A DNA stretch of 35,196 bases, from the NCBI GenBank assembly GCA_937919625.1, contig CALFRK010000105.1, positions 1 through 35,196 of the forward strand, written 5' to 3'. This stretch comes from an uncultured Ilumatobacter sp. (lineage in GTDB: Bacteria; Actinomycetota; Acidimicrobiia; Acidimicrobiales; Ilumatobacteraceae). Position 1 is the stretch's first letter; every line of letters begins with the position of its first letter. Of the stretch, positions 17,029 to 27,744 are shown one piece after another. The position numbers were made by a program, and so were the translations under genes. The notes beneath the pieces were generated by a model that saw only the letters and a list, made by a program, of their open reading frames with translations, was not told the origin of the DNA and did not search any database.

Positions 17029-17918
17029 TGCCGCATTTTGGTCGAATCATGTCGGCGATGATCACGCCCTTCGACGCAACGGGCGCTGTCGACTACGACG
17101 TCGCTCAGCGGCTCGCCAAGCATCTCGTCGCCGAGGGCAACGACGGTTTGGTGATCTGTGGCACCACGGGCGAGGCGCCCACTCTCAGCGATAACGAGAA
17201 ACTCGGCATGTTTGCGGCCGTTCTCGAGGCGGTTGATGTTCCCGTGATCGCCGGGTCGGTGGGCTACAACACAGCCCACTCGATCGATCTCAGCCAGCAA
17301 GCCGCCAAACTCGGTGTTCACGGCATCTTGTCGCTGTGCCCGTTCTACAGCCGCCCGTCACAGGCTGGGATCGAGGCACATTTCAGGGCGATCGCCGACG
17401 CCTGTGATCTTCCACAGCTGATCTACGACATCCCAATTCGCACGGGTCGCAAGGTCTCGACCGAGGTGCTCGTGAGGCTCGCCCACGAAGTACCCAACAT
17501 CGTCGGCGTCAAGGATGCCGCGGCCAACCCCGGCGAGACCGCCAAACTGATCGCCGCCACGCCCGCCGATTTCGACCTGTACTCCGGCGACGACGGCTTG
17601 ACGCTGCCGTTCCTGTCAGTTGGCGCAGTTGGCGCGATCGGTGTGGCGACACACTGGACGGCTCCCGACCACGTCGCCATGTTCGACGCCTGGGAGGGCG
17701 GCGATATTGCCGGCGCCCAGAGCGCCAATCGTCGCATGCTCGAAAGCTTCGGCTTCGAAACCGGCGACCTTACCCCCAACCCAATTCCCACGAAAGCCAT
17801 GATGCGCACACTCGGATTTTCCGTCGGCGAATGCCGGCTTCCCATTGGCCCAGCACCTGAGGGGCTCGAAGATCGGGCCCGCCAGATCTACTCGAACCTG
17901 GTGAACGCACGTGGGTAA
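17028..17918 (+). CDS. dapA: 4-hydroxy-tetrahydrodipicolinate synthase
   Basis: Condenses pyruvate with aspartate semialdehyde, opening the lysine/DAP branch. The 296-residue protein shows GTTGE (45-49), Tyr133 and Arg138 in YDIPIRTG, and the Schiff-base lysine Lys162 in VGVKDA. The frame is open far upstream (to 16302), but ATG 17028 follows AGGAGG (17015-17020) by seven bases and gives the family's usual N-terminus. GTG 17025 is too close to that site. The next gene, RNase J, overlaps by eight bases, the common actinobacterial dapA-rnj pairing. Confidence 0.95.
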   Translation: MPHFGRIMSAMITPFDATGAVDYDVAQRLAKHLVAEGNDGLVICGTTGEAPTLSDNEKLGMFAAVLEAVDVPVIAGSVGYNTAHSIDLSQQAAKLGVHGILSLCPFYSRPSQAGIEAHFRAIADACDLPQLIYDIPIRTGRKVSTEVLVRLAHEVPNIVGVKDAAANPGETAKLIAATPADFDLYSGDDGLTLPFLSVGAVGAIGVATHWTAPDHVAMFDAWEGGDIAGAQSANRRMLESFGFETGDLTPNPIPTKAMMRTLGFSVGECRLPIGPAPEGLEDRARQIYSNLVNARG

Positions 17919-19623
17919 GTCCGCTGCGGCCCCAGTTCGAATCGTCTTCCTCGGAGGACTCGGCGAGATCGGTCGCAACTGTATGGCGATCGAACAAGGC
18001 GAGGGCGACGACCGCACGATCATGCTGATCGACTGCGGGCTGATGTTCCCCGATGCCGACATGCACGGCATCGACCTGGTGCTTCCCGATTTTTCGTACC
18101 TGCGTGACAATGCCCGGCGGATTGCAGCGCTTGTCGCCACCCATGGTCACGAAGACCATGTCGGCGGTATTCAGTATTTGCTGCGCGACAACGACGGCAT
18201 CGGTCATCTCCGTGACGATCCGCTGCCGATCTATGGCGCCGCCCTCACGCTCGGCCTGGCCCGCAACCGCATCGACGAAGCAGGCCTGCTCGGGCGCTGC
18301 GACATGCGTGCCGTGAACGACAACGAGAGCGTAGAGATCGGCCCGTTCACGGTCGAGTTCATCCCCGTCACGCACTCGGTGCCGCACGCCCACGCGATCG
18401 TCGTGCACACGTCGCAGGGCATCATCTTGCACTCTGGTGACTGGAAGCTTGATCTGACACCGGTCGATGGGCGTCGCACCGACCTTGGTCGGCTTGGCCA
18501 ACTGACCGCCGGTAATGGCGTTCGCCTGCTGATGGGCGACTCGACCAATGCCGAGGAACCCGGCTACGCGCCCAGCGAGACAAGTGTCGGAGCGGTACTG
18601 CGGTCGGTGTTCGCCGAGCATCACGATCGCCGAATTATCACGGCAAGCTTCGCCAGCCATCTGCATCGGATCCAGCAGATTGCCGATGCGGCGATCGGTG
18701 ATGGCCGCAAGGTTGCAACGCTTGGCCTGAGCATGAAGAAGAATGTGCGGCTCGGCCTCGAGTTGGGTGTGATCAAGATCCCCGAGTCGTCGTTGATCGA
18801 TATCGAGAAGATCGGCGACTATCCACCAGGTGAGATTTGTGTGATCTCGACCGGTTCGCAGGGCGAGCCGATGTCGGCACTGTCACTATTGGCGCGGGGC
18901 GAGAATCGATTCGTCAAACTCGGTGAGCATGACACGGTCGTATTGTCGAGCCACGCGATTCCCGGCAACGAGAACGCTGTCAACAAGGTGATCGACGGTT
19001 TGCTGCGCCGTGGCGCGGCGGTGGTCCATTCGGGTGTCGTCGACGTGCACGCCACGGGCCACGCCCAGGCCGACGAAATCAAGACCTACCTGTCGCTAGT
19101 CCGGCCAGAGTGGTTCGTGCCGATTCATGGCGAGTACCGCCACATGGTCGCCAACGCCAGACTCGGCGAACTGATGGACGTTCCACATCAGAACGTTGTG
19201 CTGTGCGAAGACGGCGACGTGCTCGAGTTGACCGACCACGGACTCGAGCGCACGGGCCGTGTGCCGTCTGGCTATGTCTATGTCGACGGCATCGTCGGTG
19301 ACGTGGGGCAAGGCGTGATTCGCGATCGCCGCGTGCTCGGTGAGGAGGGCGTCGTTGTCGTCGTGGTCACTGTCGACATGCAAACCGGAAAGGTGCTCAC
19401 CGGGCCCGACATCATCACCCGCGGTTGGGTCTACGCTCCCGAGGCGGAAGACCTGCTCGACGAGGCCTGCGAACGGATCGCAGCCGCCGTCGAGAAGGCG
19501 CTCGAAAACGGTGAGCGCGATGTCGAGGCGCTCGAGCGCGACGTGCGCCGTACGGCCGGCAAGTTTGTCAGCGAGCGAACCCGACGACGCCCGATGATCG
19601 TCCCCGTCGTCATGGAGACGTGA
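17911..19623 (+). CDS. rnj: Ribonuclease J
   Basis: A metallo-beta-lactamase/beta-CASP ribonuclease for 5'-end RNA processing and 5'-3' decay. The 570-residue protein has the zinc motif HGHEDH (His78, His80, Asp82, His83), the later metal ligands in THSVPHA and LHSGDWKLD, the beta-CASP segments ASFASHLHRI and STGSQGEP, HATGHA near residue 384, and the C-terminal domain. The GTG start overlaps dapA. With pnp in the same window, two main RNA-decay enzymes are present. Confidence 0.95.
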   Translation: MGKSAAAPVRIVFLGGLGEIGRNCMAIEQGEGDDRTIMLIDCGLMFPDADMHGIDLVLPDFSYLRDNARRIAALVATHGHEDHVGGIQYLLRDNDGIGHLRDDPLPIYGAALTLGLARNRIDEAGLLGRCDMRAVNDNESVEIGPFTVEFIPVTHSVPHAHAIVVHTSQGIILHSGDWKLDLTPVDGRRTDLGRLGQLTAGNGVRLLMGDSTNAEEPGYAPSETSVGAVLRSVFAEHHDRRIITASFASHLHRIQQIADAAIGDGRKVATLGLSMKKNVRLGLELGVIKIPESSLIDIEKIGDYPPGEICVISTGSQGEPMSALSLLARGENRFVKLGEHDTVVLSSHAIPGNENAVNKVIDGLLRRGAAVVHSGVVDVHATGHAQADEIKTYLSLVRPEWFVPIHGEYRHMVANARLGELMDVPHQNVVLCEDGDVLELTDHGLERTGRVPSGYVYVDGIVGDVGQGVIRDRRVLGEEGVVVVVVTVDMQTGKVLTGPDIITRGWVYAPEAEDLLDEACERIAAAVEKALENGERDVEALERDVRRTAGKFVSERTRRRPMIVPVVMET

Positions 19624-20111
19624 GACGACTGGTCGCTGCGGCGATCGGCCTGTTAGCCGTCGCCGCGTGTGGCGGTGACGGCACCGCCTCGGCGCCGATC
19701 GTCGACCGGATCGACCAGGCGATCGAGGCCGTCGAAGCGTACTACGGAGCTCCGCAGCAGTACTTCGAGATCAGCGCCACCATCGACGAAGTCAGCTTCA
19801 TCGTCGCCGTCGATGAAGCGACTTCCGCTGAGCAGGGTCGATTCTCTTCGGAAGGCGAGTTCACGGCGCCCCAGCCGGTCGGCCCAGCGAACGGCGCTAC
19901 CTTCGGGGCGGAGGCAATCGGATTCGACCCCGATCGAATTTTCGCGCAGATACGCGTCGAGCTGGGCGACCCCGTGATCGTCGACTTTGCGATCCAGGGC
20001 ACGAATGCCGGAACCGTGCTGTACGACGCAACTGTGGCCAGTGACGCCGGCGGTGTGCTACTCGTGTTGCTCGGCCCACAAGGCCAGATTCTCGGCGCTC
20101 AGGCCCAATGA
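19620..20111 (+). CDS. Small lipoprotein of unknown function
   Basis: A 163-residue protein whose GTG overlaps the RNase J stop (GTGA). A short basic start, RRLVAAAIG, and the lipobox LAVAAC give anchor Cys17, followed by GGDGTAS. The mature part is acidic and beta-rich with no recognised domain. The segment IDQAIEAVEAYYG could be a helix. Tight coupling to RNase J is probably positional, since the protein must act outside the membrane. Confidence 0.8.
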   Translation: MRRLVAAAIGLLAVAACGGDGTASAPIVDRIDQAIEAVEAYYGAPQQYFEISATIDEVSFIVAVDEATSAEQGRFSSEGEFTAPQPVGPANGATFGAEAIGFDPDRIFAQIRVELGDPVIVDFAIQGTNAGTVLYDATVASDAGGVLLVLLGPQGQILGAQAQ

Positions 20112-20191
20112 CTTGCGAATTCAAGCGGCGCTGGTGGCAAGCGAGGCTTCGTCCATTGTGGTGATGCCCCGTGTGGTGGCTGCGGCATTGG

Positions 20192-20197
20192 TACCGT
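20192..20197 (+). promoter_or_regulatory. Possible -10 box for ftsK
   Basis: TACCGT ends 10 nt before ATG 20208, where no Shine-Dalgarno sequence is found. No convincing -35 box. The 96-bp gap after the lipoprotein gene leaves room for a promoter. Confidence 0.3.
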
Positions 20198-20207
20198 GGA
20201 CCGAGCC

Positions 20208-22757
20208 ATGAACACTTGGGATCGATCCAAGAAGCGGCGCGGATCCACATCGTCGCCAGCGGGTAGGTCGGCGGGCGGCAATCGCCGGTCGTCGTCCACG
20301 TCGCGTGCCAACGGTGGTGTTGGCGACTCCAAACGCCCTGCAAACCGAACTTCCAGCCGATCTTCTGGCAGAACATCTGCAGGCCGTGGCGGCCGCGCCC
20401 AGGCCGATCTTCGCCAGGCGGTCGAAGGGCGCGAACACGAATTTGTCGGACTGGTATTGGTCGGCGTAGGTGTGTTGCTCGGACTGGCGATCTATTTCGA
20501 TCTGGCGGGACCACTCGGACGCGGTATCGAGGCGTTCGTCGGCTGGTTCTTCGGCCTCGGCCGATATCTGCTGCCGGTCGTACTAGTGGCCTCTGGCGTC
20601 GCACTCGTGAAGAAGGGGCAATCGTCCAGTCCGACCCGCTTGCTGATCGGATGGGGCCTCTTCGGCGCTGCCATCTTGGGCTTGCTGCACGTATTTCATG
20701 AGCCAGAGTCGCTCAAGGATCTCGACCAGGTCGGCGACGGAGGTGGTTGGATCGGTGCCGCGATCGGCGGTCCGAGCCAGGCGCTGGTCGCACCGGCAGG
20801 CGCGGTGGTTGTTCTGATTGCACTGTTGCTGGGCGGCCTGCTGCTGGTCACCAGTACCTCGTTGCGCACGATGGCCACCAACACCGGCAAAGGCGTCGGA
20901 ACTGTTGCCCGGCCGATCGGACGGGCTGCCAAACGGGCGATCTCAGACCTGTCGACGCTCAGCAGCGAGCGTGGCGAAGGACGCACTGAGCGACGCGGCC
21001 GTCGGGTTCGCGGCGAGGGTGGTGCCGATGACGGCGCGCAGGGTGATCATCGCCATGCCGGCGCGCCGGACGTGCACGGCGAGCCGATCGCTCCCGCCCT
21101 CTACGACGGCGCTACCGAAGACGACGCGCTGTTTGCAGCCGCCAAATCAGTTCCGAAGCGTCGCAGGAAGGTGTCGGCCAATCAGCCGGCACTGCCGATC
21201 GATGGTGAGCAGGTCGGTGAATGGGTGCTGCCGCCACTCAGCCACCTCAAGCCGGCCGGTCAGCAGGCCGTCAACATGGCCGAGATCGAGCGCCGCGGTC
21301 AGACGCTGCAAGAGTCGTTGGCCCAGCACGGCGTCGACACCGAGTTGATCGGCATGACGGTCGGCCCGACGGTTACCCGCTACGAGCTCGAACTCGGCCC
21401 GGGTGTGAAAGTCGCCCGCATCACCAGCCTGCAAAAGGACATCGCCTACGCGATGGCCGCCACCGATGTGCGCATCTTGGCCCCGATTCCTGGTCGCTCG
21501 GCGATCGGTGTCGAGGTTCCGAACCACAATCGCCAACTTGTGGCGCTGGCCGACTTGATGATGTCGCCGGAGGCGGCGGCGGCGACCCACCCGCTCGAGG
21601 TGGCGATCGGCAAAGACATCGCCGGCAAGGCGGTTTTCCTTGACCTGTCGACCACTCCCCACCTGCTGATTGCCGGCGCCACGGGCGCCGGAAAGTCGAG
21701 CGGTATCAACTGCATCATCACCTCGCTGTTGATGCGTACCACGCCCGATCAGGTGCGCCTGATCCTGGTCGACCCGAAGCAGGTCGAGATGGGGCAGTAC
21801 GCCCGCCTGCCGCACCTGCTCACGCAGCCGGTCACGAACCCCAAGAAGGCTGCCAACGCCCTCGGCTGGGCAGTCAAAGAGATGGAGCGCCGCTACGACG
21901 TCCTTGGAGAGGTCGCGTTTCGTGACATCACGGGTTACAACGCCGCTTTCGGCAGGGGTGAGATCGAGCCGCCCCCAGGTGTCGCAGCCGACGATTCGCC
22001 ATACGAACACATGCCGTACATTGTCGTTGTCGTCGACGAGCTAAACGACCTGATGATGGTCGCCGCTCGCGACGTCGAGGAGTCGATCACCCGCATCGCC
22101 CAGAAAGCGCGCGCTGTCGGCATCCACTTGATCATCGCCACTCAGCGCCCTTCGGTCAACGTGATCACAGGTGTGATCAAAGCAAACGTGCCCGCCCGCA
22201 TGGCATTCGCGGTCGCCTCGCTGACTGACTCGCGGGTTATCCTCGACCAGCCCGGCGCCGAAAAGTTGGTCGGCAAGGGCGACATGTTGTTGTTGCCTGG
22301 CAACTCGTCGATCCCGAACCGCATACAGGGCTCGTTCGTGAGCGAAGACGAGGTTCGCAGGGTCGTGACACATTGGCGCCAGCAGGCGCCCGAGCCTGTG
22401 TACGCCTCGAATGTCGATGGCGACCACGACGACGGCGGTGGGTATGCCGGTGGCATGCAACAGATGACATTCGACAATGGGCTCGATGTCACGTCGGACA
22501 GCAATGCCTTCTCGGCTGGCGACGACGACGAGGACACCGTGATGATGCGCCAGGCGATGGAGCTCGTTGTGCGCAGTCAACTCGGGTCGACGTCGATGCT
22601 GCAGCGCAAGCTGAAGATCGGGTTCGCCCGTGCCGGCCGCATCATGGACCTGCTCGAGCAGCGCGGGGTCGTCGGCCCCAGCGAGGGTTCGAAGGCCCGC
22701 GGGGTCTTGATGACCGTCGAAGAGTTCGAACTGCTCCAAAACAGCGGGCGCCTGTAA
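20208..22757 (+). CDS. ftsK: FtsK/SpoIIIE DNA translocase
   Basis: A membrane-anchored motor that moves chromosome ends through the division septum. The 849-residue protein has a basic Ser/Arg-rich N-terminus (1-75), about four transmembrane segments (79-97, 105-135, 145-163, 196-220), a linker, the alpha and beta motor domains, and a winged-helix gamma domain (about 780-849: RQAMELVVRSQLGSTSMLQRKLKIG, then GRIMDLLEQRGVVGP). Walker A reads GATGAGKSSG and Walker B VVVVDELNDLMM, both slightly off the usual GATGSGKS and DELADLMM. A GTG at 20196 is also possible, but ATG 20208 fits a leaderless start. The position after dapA and rnj is typical. Confidence 0.95.
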   Translation: MNTWDRSKKRRGSTSSPAGRSAGGNRRSSSTSRANGGVGDSKRPANRTSSRSSGRTSAGRGGRAQADLRQAVEGREHEFVGLVLVGVGVLLGLAIYFDLAGPLGRGIEAFVGWFFGLGRYLLPVVLVASGVALVKKGQSSSPTRLLIGWGLFGAAILGLLHVFHEPESLKDLDQVGDGGGWIGAAIGGPSQALVAPAGAVVVLIALLLGGLLLVTSTSLRTMATNTGKGVGTVARPIGRAAKRAISDLSTLSSERGEGRTERRGRRVRGEGGADDGAQGDHRHAGAPDVHGEPIAPALYDGATEDDALFAAAKSVPKRRRKVSANQPALPIDGEQVGEWVLPPLSHLKPAGQQAVNMAEIERRGQTLQESLAQHGVDTELIGMTVGPTVTRYELELGPGVKVARITSLQKDIAYAMAATDVRILAPIPGRSAIGVEVPNHNRQLVALADLMMSPEAAAATHPLEVAIGKDIAGKAVFLDLSTTPHLLIAGATGAGKSSGINCIITSLLMRTTPDQVRLILVDPKQVEMGQYARLPHLLTQPVTNPKKAANALGWAVKEMERRYDVLGEVAFRDITGYNAAFGRGEIEPPPGVAADDSPYEHMPYIVVVVDELNDLMMVAARDVEESITRIAQKARAVGIHLIIATQRPSVNVITGVIKANVPARMAFAVASLTDSRVILDQPGAEKLVGKGDMLLLPGNSSIPNRIQGSFVSEDEVRRVVTHWRQQAPEPVYASNVDGDHDDGGGYAGGMQQMTFDNGLDVTSDSNAFSAGDDDEDTVMMRQAMELVVRSQLGSTSMLQRKLKIGFARAGRIMDLLEQRGVVGPSEGSKARGVLMTVEEFELLQNSGRL

Positions 22758-22805
22758 ACACCGCACGTCGCGCCTGACACAACGTGGCGCTGAGGAGCGG
22801 GCTGG

Positions 22806-22832
22806 TTGCAGCGATCGCGGCGGCGGTACTGT
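22806..22832 (+). promoter_or_regulatory. Possible promoter of the AIM24-like gene
   Basis: TTGCAG (22806-22811) and TACTGT (22827-22832) are 15 bp apart, shorter than ideal. The -10 box ends 6 nt before ATG 22839, so the message would be leaderless. A weak 5-bp hairpin (GCGCC 22770-22774 / GGCGC 22786-22790) just upstream might end the ftsK transcript. Confidence 0.4.
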
Positions 22833-22838
22833 GACGGC

Positions 22839-23567
22839 ATGGAGATCACGACTCGACATACCCCTGCCTATGGCGTTGCCCGCCTCACGCTCGTCGGCGG
22901 CGAGCAGGTTCGTGCGGAATCAGGGGCGATGATGGCGATGTCGGCCGGCGTCGAGCTATCGGCCAAAGCCGAAGGCGGCATGATGAAGTCGCTCAAGCGT
23001 GCTGCGCTGGGCGGAGAGAGCTTCTTCATTTCCACCTACACCGCCCCTTCACAGGGTGGATGGGTCGACGTCGCGGCGAGGCTGCCCGGTGACATCTCGT
23101 CGTACCAGGTTGGCGCCAGCCAGGCGCTGTTCGTGTCGAAGGGCTCGTGGATCGCCAACCAAGCCAGTGTCGAGATCAACACGAAGTGGGGCGGCTTCAA
23201 GAACATGTTCGGCTCGGAAGGTGGGTTCGTCCTGCGCGCCGAGGGGCAAGGGCCAATCGTATTCGCCTGCTATGGGGCGCTCGAGGTCTGGAATCTCGAT
23301 GCCGGCCAGCGAATCACCGTCGACACGGGACACATGGTTGCTTACGAGGAATCTGTGACCATGTCGATTCGCAAAGCGAGCGGTGGCCTGGTGCAAACCT
23401 TCAAAAGCGGCGAGGGCCTGGTCTTCGATTTTGAGGGCCCCGGTCGCGTATGGACCCAGACCCGCAACCCGAACGAGTTGCTTGGCTGGATTTCCGCCAC
23501 GCTCGGCTCGGGCAGCAGCGGTGGTCCGGGTCAAGGCATCGCCGGTGGTCTCTTCGGTCGCGGCTGA
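22839..23567 (+). CDS. AIM24 family protein (TIGR00266-like)
   Basis: A 242-residue protein of the AIM24/YdcF-like beta-sandwich family. Hallmarks are the RAESGAMMAMS entry, a glycine-rich GGMMKSLKRAALGGESFF segment, GDISSYQ, LDAGQRITVDTGHMVAYEE and TRNPNELLGWI, and a glycine-rich end (GSGSSGGPGQGIAGGLFGRG). ATG 22839 is preferred over the open frame to 22806. The molecular function of the bacterial family is unsettled. It stands alone between ftsK and terC. Confidence 0.87.
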   Translation: MEITTRHTPAYGVARLTLVGGEQVRAESGAMMAMSAGVELSAKAEGGMMKSLKRAALGGESFFISTYTAPSQGGWVDVAARLPGDISSYQVGASQALFVSKGSWIANQASVEINTKWGGFKNMFGSEGGFVLRAEGQGPIVFACYGALEVWNLDAGQRITVDTGHMVAYEESVTMSIRKASGGLVQTFKSGEGLVFDFEGPGRVWTQTRNPNELLGWISATLGSGSSGGPGQGIAGGLFGRG

Positions 23568-23598
23568 TTGTTCTGCGCCAGGGATCACGAAACGTCGG

Positions 23599-23604
23599 TA
23601 GCTT
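23599..23604 (+). promoter_or_regulatory. Possible -10 box before the terC leader ORF
   Basis: TAGCTT ends 7 nt before the ATG at 23612, which starts a ten-codon ORF rather than terC itself. Confidence 0.35.
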
Positions 23605-23611
23605 GACGCGC

Positions 23612-23644
23612 ATGTCCTTGGATGCCACGCGGCACGCACCGTGA
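23612..23644 (+). CDS. Possible 10-residue leader ORF coupled to terC
   Basis: ATG 23612 opens the peptide MSLDATRHAP, whose stop overlaps the terC ATG as TGATG (23642-23646). Neither ORF has a Shine-Dalgarno sequence. A leaderless start on this short ORF followed by reinitiation would explain how terC is translated. It could instead be chance in a short gap. Confidence 0.4.
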   Translation: MSLDATRHAP

Positions 23645-24684
23645 TGCCTCGAGTCCTGGCTTCCGGCGACACCGGCGAACACTTCGTCGACGTCACGGTG
23701 CACTGGTGGCACTGGGCGGTGTTGCTGGTGGTCATCGTGTCGCTGCTGTTGTTCGATCTGCTCGTGCTGCACCGCGAAGCCAAGGTGCTCGGCCCGCGTC
23801 GGGCAGCGCTTGAGTCGATCGTCTGGATCGCCTGTGGACTTGGCTTCGGTCTCGTCATCTTGGCCTGGTTTGGCGGAGCGGCCACCGGTGAGTACATCTC
23901 GGGCTACCTGATCGAGGAGAGCCTCAGCATCGACAACGTGTTTGTCTGGGCGCTGATTCTTGGCTACTTCAAGGTTCCGGCCATGTACCAACACCGGGTG
24001 TTGTTCTGGGGTATCTTCGGGGCGCTGATCTTGCGGGCGTCGTTCATCTTCGCTGGGATCGCGGTGATCGAACGGTTCGATTGGGTGCTGTATGTGTTCG
24101 GCGCATTCTTGCTTTACACCGCCGCCAAGTTGGTGTTCTCCGACAGCGATCACATCGATCCGAGCGAGAGTAAGTTCCTGGCGATCGTCAACAAGTTCGT
24201 CAAGACCAGTGACGAGCTCGATGGGCAAAAGTTGTTCACCAGGCGTGACGGACGTCGGTTGGCGACGCCGTTGTTCTCGGTGCTGCTGCTGGTCGAGGCG
24301 ACCGATTTGATCTTTGCGGTCGATTCGGTACCGGCGGTGTTGGCGGTCAGCCACGAGCAGTTCATCGTGTTCTCGTCAAACGCTTTCGCGATCCTCGGGC
24401 TGCGGGCGCTGTATTTCCTGCTGGCCGACATGCACGGCCGTTTTGCATTTCTACAGGAAGGTCTGGCGATCATCTTGGCCTTCGTCGGGGTGAAGATGAT
24501 CATCGCCAAGCTGCCGGGAGTCGAGTACCACATCCCGACCTGGTTGTCGCTCCTGGTGATTCTGATCGTTCTGCTCGCCGCCGTCGGGTTCTCGTTGAAG
24601 GTCGAGCGCAACGAACGCGACGCGGCGATGGTCAAGGAGGCATTCGAATCGCATGAGACGCCGCCTCCGCCATCCGAGCGCTGA
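23644..24684 (+). CDS. TerC family integral membrane protein
   Basis: A 346-residue protein with about nine hydrophobic segments and the two signature acidic membrane motifs of the TerC/Alx family: EESLSIDNVFVWALI (near residue 97) and LLVEATDLIFAVDSVPAVLAVS (near 217). The paired aspartates in the membrane are thought to handle metal ions; family members are linked to manganese export and tellurite resistance. GTG 23641 directly precedes the ATG chosen. No yybP-ykoY-type leader is obvious; the gene is preceded by a tiny ORF instead. The C-terminal tail ends in HETPPPPSER. Confidence 0.93.
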   Translation: MPRVLASGDTGEHFVDVTVHWWHWAVLLVVIVSLLLFDLLVLHREAKVLGPRRAALESIVWIACGLGFGLVILAWFGGAATGEYISGYLIEESLSIDNVFVWALILGYFKVPAMYQHRVLFWGIFGALILRASFIFAGIAVIERFDWVLYVFGAFLLYTAAKLVFSDSDHIDPSESKFLAIVNKFVKTSDELDGQKLFTRRDGRRLATPLFSVLLLVEATDLIFAVDSVPAVLAVSHEQFIVFSSNAFAILGLRALYFLLADMHGRFAFLQEGLAIILAFVGVKMIIAKLPGVEYHIPTWLSLLVILIVLLAAVGFSLKVERNERDAAMVKEAFESHETPPPPSER

Positions 24685-24706
24685 TAGCGAGTCGCCTCGA
24701 CAACGT

Positions 24707-24712
24707 TAGATT
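24707..24712 (+). promoter_or_regulatory. Possible -10 box for dnaG
   Basis: TAGATT ends 6 nt before ATG 24719 with no Shine-Dalgarno sequence. This would separate dnaG-sigma from terC. No good -35 is visible. Confidence 0.35.
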
Positions 24713-24718
24713 CGGCGG

Positions 24719-26465
24719 ATGGCGATTGCTGACGATGACATCGAGCGGATCCGCTCGACCGTGTCGATCGTCGACATCGTCGGCCAGCACGTGCAGCTAA
24801 AGCGCACCGGTCGCAACTGGGTCGGGTTGTGCCCATTCCACGCCGAGCGCACCCCGTCGTTCAATGTGCGCGAGGAAACGGGGCGCTATCGCTGCTTCGG
24901 GTGCGACAAATCGGGTGACGTGTTCACGTTTGTGCAAGAGACCGAGCACACCGACTTCGTCGGCGCGGTCGAGTATCTCGCCAATCGGGCGGGGATTCAG
25001 CTGACCGAGGCCTCACCCGGGCGCTCGAAAGAGCGAGCCCGCCGCAAGGCGCTGGTCGAGGCGATGGACGCAGCTGTCGACTGGTACCACCAACGGCTGC
25101 TCTCCAGCCCCGACGCCCGCCCCGCCCGGGCGTACTTGCGTGATCGTGGTCTCGCCGGCGACATCGCCCGCCAGTTCAAGCTTGGTTGGGCGCCCGACGA
25201 TTGGGATGCGTTGGCGAAGGGATCGGGCATCGAGGAGAAGCTTTTGCGCGACAACGGCCTTGCGTTCCGTAACAGCCGCAACCGTGTTCAGGACTCGTTT
25301 CGGGCCCGCGTACTGTTTCCGATCTTTGCCGAAAACGGTGACGCCGTGGCGATCGGCGGCCGGATCCTTCCCGGCTCGGCCGATCCGGCCAAGTACAAGA
25401 ACAGTTCGGAGACGCCGATCTACACGAAGTCGAAAACGCTGTACGGCCTGAACTGGGCCAAGGGCGAGATCGTCAACGCCAACCAGGTGATCGTGTGTGA
25501 GGGCTACACCGACGTGATCGGATTTCACCGGGCCGGCCTGCCGCGGGCGGTGGCCACGTGCGGCACAGCGTTCACCGAAGAGCATGTGCGACTGCTCAAG
25601 CGCTACGCCAGCAAGGTGGTGTTGGCATTCGATGCCGATGCCGCCGGACAAGGGGCGGCGGAGCGTTTCTACGAGTGGGAAGAGAAGTATCAGGTCGAGG
25701 TCAGCGTGGCGGCGTTTCCGGGCGGCAAGGACCCAGGCGAGATGGCCCAAACCAATCCGGAAGGGCTTGCCAAAGCGGTCGCCGATGCCAAACCATTCCT
25801 CGGGTTCCGGCTGGGGCGGGTTGTCGATGGCAAGGCGCCGCAATCGCCCGAAGCGGTGGCGCGTCTGGCTGAGGCGGCTATGTCGGTGGTCAACGAGCAC
25901 CCCAATGTCAATATTCGAAAGTTGTACGCAGGGCAGGTGGCGGCACAGGTCGGTATGCCGGTCAACGACCTGGTCGCGATCGCCGAGCGCCGGGTACGAC
26001 GCCCACAGGTCAATGTGGCCCATCGCAAGCAACGTCAGGAGCGCCGTGAGAACGCCGAGTTCGTGGCGATCGCGCTGTTGGTACAGAACTGGGATTCGAT
26101 CGCCGCTTGGCTTGTCGAGGCGTTGTTTGCCGATGAGGTGTATCGGCGAGCGTTCTTGGCCGTCGCCAAATCGGGTGGTCTACTCAACGAGGCTCTTCGC
26201 CTGGCCGATCCCGAGGCTCGCGATGTGCTCGAGCGTGCCGCTGTTGTAGATATCGAGATCGACCCCGAGGCAGAAGCTCGCAACCTGATCGCCGCTGCGA
26301 TTCGACGCGAATTGTCGGGCACCCGATCGTCCTCCGATTCGGGTCGAATTCGGGAGGAAGCGGAGGCTCGAGTGCGGATGGAGGCGCTCAGCACATCCGA
26401 ACAGGGCCTAGAGGCTGCCGGATGGTTGCTAGGTTGGCTGGAAGGACGCAGAGAGGGACGTGACG

Positions 26466-26476
<11 letters not shown>
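24719..26476 (+). CDS. dnaG: DNA primase
   Basis: Makes RNA primers for replication. The 585-residue protein has the CHC2 zinc finger (Cys38, His41, Cys59, Cys62 in CPFH and CFGC), a primase N-terminal domain with the [14 protein letters not shown] core, and a TOPRIM domain with EGYTDV (near residue 261) and [10 protein letters not shown] (near 304). The C-terminal part, the helicase-interaction region, is poorly conserved, as usual. It overlaps the sigma factor gene, forming a dnaG-sigma pair like the macromolecular-synthesis operon. Confidence 0.95.
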
Positions 26477-27734
<1,258 letters not shown>

Positions 27735-27744
27735 TCACAATCAG

